From NCBI GenBank assembly GCA_027943245.1, contig JANDJZ010000020.1:62001-126000 (forward strand): 64,000 nucleotides of DNA, read 5' to 3'. This DNA is from Acanthamoeba sp. SK_2022b (lineage: Eukaryota; Discosea; Longamoebia; Acanthamoebidae). Below, piece after piece: positions 59,851 through 64,000 of the stretch; within the stretch, counting starts at the first letter, position 1, and the number at the start of each line of letters is the position of its first letter. A program made the translations under genes and the position numbers. The notes under the pieces were generated by a model. It was given only the letters and a program-made list of their open reading frames with translations. It did not search any database and was not told the DNA's origin.

Positions 59851-62258
59851 TTACATGGCGTAAGAGATGTCGGTGGCGATGGCGAGGTAGCCCTGTCCGT
59901 AAACGATGCTCGGGTTGACCAGCGTGACGCCCTTGATGGTGGGGATGTTGATGCCGTGCGAGAGGTAGTAGTTGAAGAACGGCACGATGGCATCCGTGCT
60001 CAGCGTCTTGATGATGTTGTCGAACAGCGAGACGTTGATGGTCCCCACGTTCGAGTACTGTTCGGCACACAACACGCGTCAAACCAACAAAAATTGTAAG
60101 TTGATGATCGATTGGGTCTGTTGAAGAAGGCCATCGGCGTACGGCAACGCTAACGGGGGAGTTGAGGTAGGTCAAGTCCGCGTAGAGCCTGCCGTTCGAA
60201 ACGGTCACCTGTTTAAGAAGAAGCACGACGATGAGAAGAATCGTCATCGGCATGTTGTGCAACACATCGATATGGTTTAGAGACCTTGGCGCTAGTGGCG
60301 AGCTGAATGTTGAGCGCGAACACGGGAACGGGGTTGCCGGTGGCCGGAAGGACGGACACGATGATCTGACCGGGGCCGGCGACCTGAATGCCCTGCGGCG
60401 AGAAGGTGGCCGTGGGCGGCGATGTGGTGACGAGCTCGGCTTGCATCTCCAAGTTGGGGTACTTCTGCGTCAGCTGCGGCAAGATGTCTTTGCAGGTGTT
60501 TGGTCAAGGAAGACGACACCAACCAATCACCACAGCCACACTTCCACCCACCCACAAACACCGATCTCACACATAAGGGAGGAGGGGCAGTGTATGAAAG
60601 GATACGGGACCAGCTGTTGGTGTTGAGGCGGATGGGCGCCCAGCTGGGCAAATCCTGTCGACAGAAATGCATCGAAAGGGAGGTTCAGGCTCGGCCCGGG
60701 CAGCAGAGTTACAAGGGCGGAGAAACAACGCACCTTATCCTTAAGGTAGGCGGTCATCTTGCCGGACTCCCTGAACACGAACGAGGCCGAGTCGGGCACG
60801 AAGTCGCTCAGCAGAATCTGCATCATCTCGCCGTTGACCTCATCCGGCATCGGCTTCGCGGCGTACGGCGCCTCCTTTATGTGTGTAAAAGTTGGGAGAG
60901 AAAAAAAGACAATCGGTCAACCAGAGTCGCCAATCGTGGCTTCCGGCGCTGGCTGGGACATCAGCCAATAGGGGGAGGGAGAGGCGCACGGTCTTGTGGG
61001 GCAGGTAGTAGAACTCGCCCTTGGAGTTGATGGTCAGGTAGTTGGGACCGAACGTGGGACCGGACACGAGCGAGTAGTCCACCTCGGCGAAGCCGCCAAA
61101 CTGCTCCTGGAAGGGAATGGTCTGCAGGGCCCTGTTGCCGCCCTGTCGCACGACGGCCAAAGGCCCGGAGATGTCAGTCCCAGGTCGGGAAGGTTGGGCG
61201 CGCAAGCATGGACTTGCGTAAGGGATACGCGTACGTCATTGAGGAGGTGCTCAATGGCCGAACCAACGGCCTTCTCCGCGGCCTTCTTGATCATGTTGTG
61301 GAGCACCTTCAGGAAGAAGTTGTACAACCAACTGTCCACGAAGCGAGAGTGAGAACAATTGGTCGCAAAAAATAAAAAAATAAAAACAAAACAAACAAAA
61401 AATTGGCAAATCATGAAATTGAAACCTGGGACCGCCGTGCTCCTTGATGCTGAGGTCGCCGATGTTGCACTCGGACGAAATGACCGCCATGGTGGGCTTG
61501 CCGTTGGCTTCGCCCACTTGCACAGCCACTCCGATCTGTGTGTCCCCGGCACGCGTGTAACCCCAGGTCAGCCCAGCCTGTCGTGAAGGAGGCAGCCACT
61601 GTGGGGAGGTCGCGTACGTTGATGCCGCTTCCGTGAATCACTAGATTGCCATGGCCCTTGATGTGCGGCCTGACGTGTGACGACCAGTGAGAAACAACAG
61701 ACACGTGGTTACGTCAAGTAGTAGTGGTATTACCAGTGGTGCTCCCTGTAGTGGAAGTCCATGGTGATCTGGAGAGCCGCCTGGGCACTGCGCAACGCTT
61801 GGTTAGGGTACAGCTGGGGCGTCGACCAGAGTGGAAAAAACAAACAAGTGAAGAGCATACATGTTGACGGAGACGCCACGGCCGGGCAGGATGGAGATGG
61901 ACGACTGCGGAAGCTGGAGGCCAGAAATGACGATATTCTGCAGCTGCCAGTTGATCTTGCCGATCACCGGCGCGTGAGCATCGCCGCTCTGATCGGGCAC
62001 GCGCACCGTAGCGAACCTCTGCTCGAGGTACTGCACCGCGATACCACGCGCGTAGTTCAACCCTGTGGGCAACGAAAAGTGAGATCATAATAACCAGTAA
62101 ATATTTTATTTATTTTATTTTTATTTCCGGCGGAGGGACACAACAGTTCAGCTGTGGGCCGTACCGTTCTGGGTTAGGGTCACCTTGAAGCCAGGGTTGG
62201 CGCTGGTGAGGGCCACCAGGCCGAACAGCACCAAAGCGAGAACGCAAGCGCACTTCAT
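59851..62258 (-). CDS. BPI/LBP-family secreted lipid-binding protein
   Basis: The minus-strand ATG at 62258 opens a clear signal peptide (MKCACVLALVLFGLVALTSA) followed by NPGFKVTLTQNG, as in BPI/LBP proteins, which begin with NPG-like residues. Exons run 62258-62165, from 62062, and on to the stop at 59851. Blocks: GLNYARGIAVQYLEQRFATV, NWQLQNIVISGLQLPQSSIS, ALQITMDFHYREHHW, GHGNLVIHGSGINV, NIGDLSIKEHGGPSWLYNFF, FGPNYLTINSKGEFYYLP, MQILLSDFVPDSASFVFRES, IVPFFNYYLSHGINIPTIKG and YLAIATDISYAM at the end. These fit the two-barrel BPI fold (about 480-500 residues) with a central and a terminal conserved block. Such proteins bind lipopolysaccharide or phospholipids; in a bacterivore a role in handling bacterial prey is plausible. 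It sits between the two inverted VIT-vWA copies. Confidence 0.86.
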
Positions 62259-62618
62259 CCTCCTCGCCCGCAAAAGATAGATACCCCCAGTGCGGAATAG
62301 AGCTCAATTAGGCCGGTGCGCCGTCGTGGTTGGCCAGACCGAACACTCGCCGTCCATTTCATGACACCTCTTGACATCAGCACGCCAAACACGCTGTGCG
62401 CACGGCACGAGAGGAATGCAGTGCCGGAGAGCTTCGTTTTCACTTCAGGTCCGTGTTTCTCTGCTTGGCTCTTTCGGTCAACGCACGGCTGGTTCTCCGT
62501 GGAGAACAAAACCGCACTTACGGTTCCATTTCATCATCAACGCGACCAGCAAGACAAGGGATAAGCAAACCCTTCCTTAGACAACAGCAAACCCAACTAC
62601 ACTTCACACACAAGCAGC
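62259..62618. promoter_or_regulatory. Divergent region between BPI-like gene and VIT-vWA copy B
   Basis: 360 bp between start codons. It contains the promoters of both genes; no specific motif was identified. Comparison with the 267 bp upstream of copy A (59584-59850) shows little similarity apart from short ACACAAGCAGCATG sequence right at the start codon. Confidence 0.45.
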
Positions 62619-64000
62619 ATGTGTCGCGCACCAGGCTATCTCATCTGCCGCAGACCCTATCCCGTGCCGGCCCCGCACCTGCCTTATCCTGCGCCTCCGC
62701 CTCCCGGTTCGCGAGTACCCACCCAAGAGAGCTTCCCTCTCCCCCTCAAGGTACTCGCCAAGCGCCTCTTATATTTTATTTTTATTATTTGTGCATATTA
62801 TTAATTAATTAGTCAAATTAATTATACCGCGATATTGGTCCAACATAACGTGTGGGGGGGGGAGCAGGCGGTGAGCGTGGAGGCCAAGGTGACGGACTTT
62901 TGCGCTTCGGTCACCGTGCGTCAAACCTTCGTCAACGTCGAGACCACGCCCATCGAAGGTGTGCCCCCCCCCATTCCCGCCCTATTTTCCCCTCCTTGTC
63001 CTCTTCGTGCCTCTGGTTGGTTGGTGGGACTGACATGTTGGACAACACGCACCGGCCAACCAACCAGCGATCTACCAGTTCGAGCTCGAGGAGAAGGCCA
63101 CGGTGAGCGACTTCACAGCGATCGTCGACGGCAAGAAGATCAAGGGCACCATCGAGGAGAAGGAACAGGCCAAGAACACCTATGTACTTCCCTCCCCCAC
63201 CCGTTCCCTCCCTCATCCATGCACCCGTTGTCTTGCGAGCCGTCAACCACCACCTGACTGATGAATGAATGGATGAACGAACGGCAGGACGATGCGATCG
63301 CGAGCGGACACGGAGCGTACCTCATGGAAGAGAAGGAAGAGTCGCCCAACGTGTTCACGGTCAACGTGGGCAACCTGCCGGCGGGCAAGCAGGTGGAGAT
63401 CGCCATCACCTACGTGACGGAGCTCGACTTCGACGAGAACCAGCAGCTGCGCTTCCGCCTGCCCTCCAACAACGACAACCCTTCGTACAAGGCTGCCGCC
63501 ACGGCATCGTCGTCGGTGCCGCATTTGAAGCTGCGCGTGGACTTCAGTACGAACGAGCGAATTCATGAGCTTCGTGATGGTGATACGGTGAAATGGCTGA
63601 CCAAACGGGCGAACATGCAGACATGACGAGCAACATCCGGAGCCTGTCGTCGCCGTCGCATCCGATCACGTTCGACTTCGGCGAGGAGCCCACTCAAGCC
63701 ACGGTGACGCTGAGCGAGGAGAGCGTGCAAGCGCAGCAGCAGGCAGCCAAGGACCTCATCGTGCTCACCAAGCTCGCCAAGCCCCACCAGTACGTTACTC
63801 TCTTCCACTCGCTACTTCGTGAATGTTTATCAATTCTCACGCGCTCTCCCCTCTCCCTTTGTGTGGGTAACAATAGGGCGTGCGGGCGAGTGGAGGTGGA
63901 CGAGGAGAAGGGCGCCAAGACCGTCATGGTCTCGCTGTTCCCGAAGCTCGAGCTCGCCGACGACGAGGACATCTACACCGAGATGATCTTCATCGTCGAC
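62619..64000 (+). CDS. VIT and vWA domain protein, copy B, 3' partial (runs off the window)
   Basis: Plus-strand exons: 62619-62750, 62868-62958, 63068-63183, 63288-63546, 63621-63789 and 63877 onward. Exons 2-5 have exactly the lengths of copy A (91, 116, 259, 169 nt) and nearly the same protein. The VIT motifs and the beginning of the vWA domain (MIFIVD, just before MIDAS) are present at the right edge. Differences: the first exon is 27 nt longer, with an extra Pro-rich insert (PAPHLPYPAPPPPGS), and one Glu-to-Asp change occurs in PITF(E/D)FGEE. Introns differ: the 3' half of intron 1 and intron 3 are similar to copy A, others diverge or lack the microsatellite. The function is as for copy A. 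Confidence 0.92.

Larger units (their letters stand above)
57881..64000. repeat. Large inverted duplication (arms ~57881-59583 and 62619-64000+)
   Basis: The minus-strand arm (copy A start and first exons) and the plus-strand arm (copy B) are inverted copies of the same gene sequence, separated by about 3 kb that carries the BPI-like gene. Exonic identity is very high by eye, and parts of introns 1 and 3 are also shared. The outer limit of the right arm is beyond the window. Confidence 0.9.

Overview
This is nuclear DNA from a GC-rich, intron-dense protist, most probably an Acanthamoeba-like amoebozoan. Almost every gene is split by many short introns (about 45-200 bp, mostly GT-AG, a few GC-AG). 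Exons are GC-rich and introns hold T-rich stretches or microsatellites. The gene set includes a WW/MyTH4 myosin, an RFX factor, a Rac-like GTPase, an ankyrin-DH-PH exchange factor, a PMT mannosyltransferase and the proteasome chaperone UMP1. The species is inferred from gene content and style, not from a marker gene. I spliced genes by hand; where I give exon lists, lengths and phases were checked to keep one open frame unless I say otherwise.

Layout. 1-768: 3' part of a Rac/Rho GTPase. 897-3467: S28 serine carboxypeptidase. 3737-4824 (-): PTTG1IP-like membrane protein. 5177-6121: PIG-L deacetylase. 6477-9604 (-): SAP-motif protein. 9856-10721: small multispanning membrane protein. 11453-13949: RFX transcription factor. 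14196-15677: DUG3-like glutamine amidotransferase. 15844-16719: short-chain dehydrogenase. 17024-17609 (-): POMP/UMP1. 17978-20474: PMT without MIR domains. 20883-28445: 32-exon WW-motor-IQ-MyTH4 myosin. 28574-30195: four-CBS protein. 30395-31550 (-): cytochrome b561.

31.7-36.0 kb is an AT-richer island without normal spliced genes. It holds a decayed DUF7869-like (mobile-element type) ORF and degenerate tandem repeats. Next come 36116-39923, an S53 sedolisin with a Ser-Pro repeat tail; 40026-44707 (-), an ankyrin-DH-PH RhoGEF with two satellite-filled introns; 45098-46005, an Arf-like GTPase; 46074-47449 (-), a TRMO/TsaA-type tRNA [17 protein letters not shown]; 47965-48837, an intronless AsaB/CmcJ-like oxidoreductase; and 49138-55308, a RecQ helicase that appears to run on into a lysine-rich linker and a chromodomain.

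The right end (55570-64000) is an inverted duplication. A VIT-vWA (VWA5A-like) gene on the minus strand and a nearly identical, window-truncated copy on the plus strand flank a BPI/LBP-like secreted lipid-binding protein gene.

Functional threads: actin and small-GTPase signalling (Rac, RhoGEF, myosin, Arf); secretory and lysosomal enzymes and glycosylation (S28, S53, PMT, PIG-L, b561, BPI); nuclear and chromatin proteins (SAP, RFX, RecQ-chromo); proteostasis and glutathione turnover (UMP1, DUG3). Several genes form head-to-head pairs sharing 250-515 bp. The best leads are the RecQ-chromodomain fusion with SUMO-interaction-like motifs at both ends, the inverted VIT-vWA duplication, the MIR-less PMT, the decayed DUF7869 island and the recurrent GC-AG introns.
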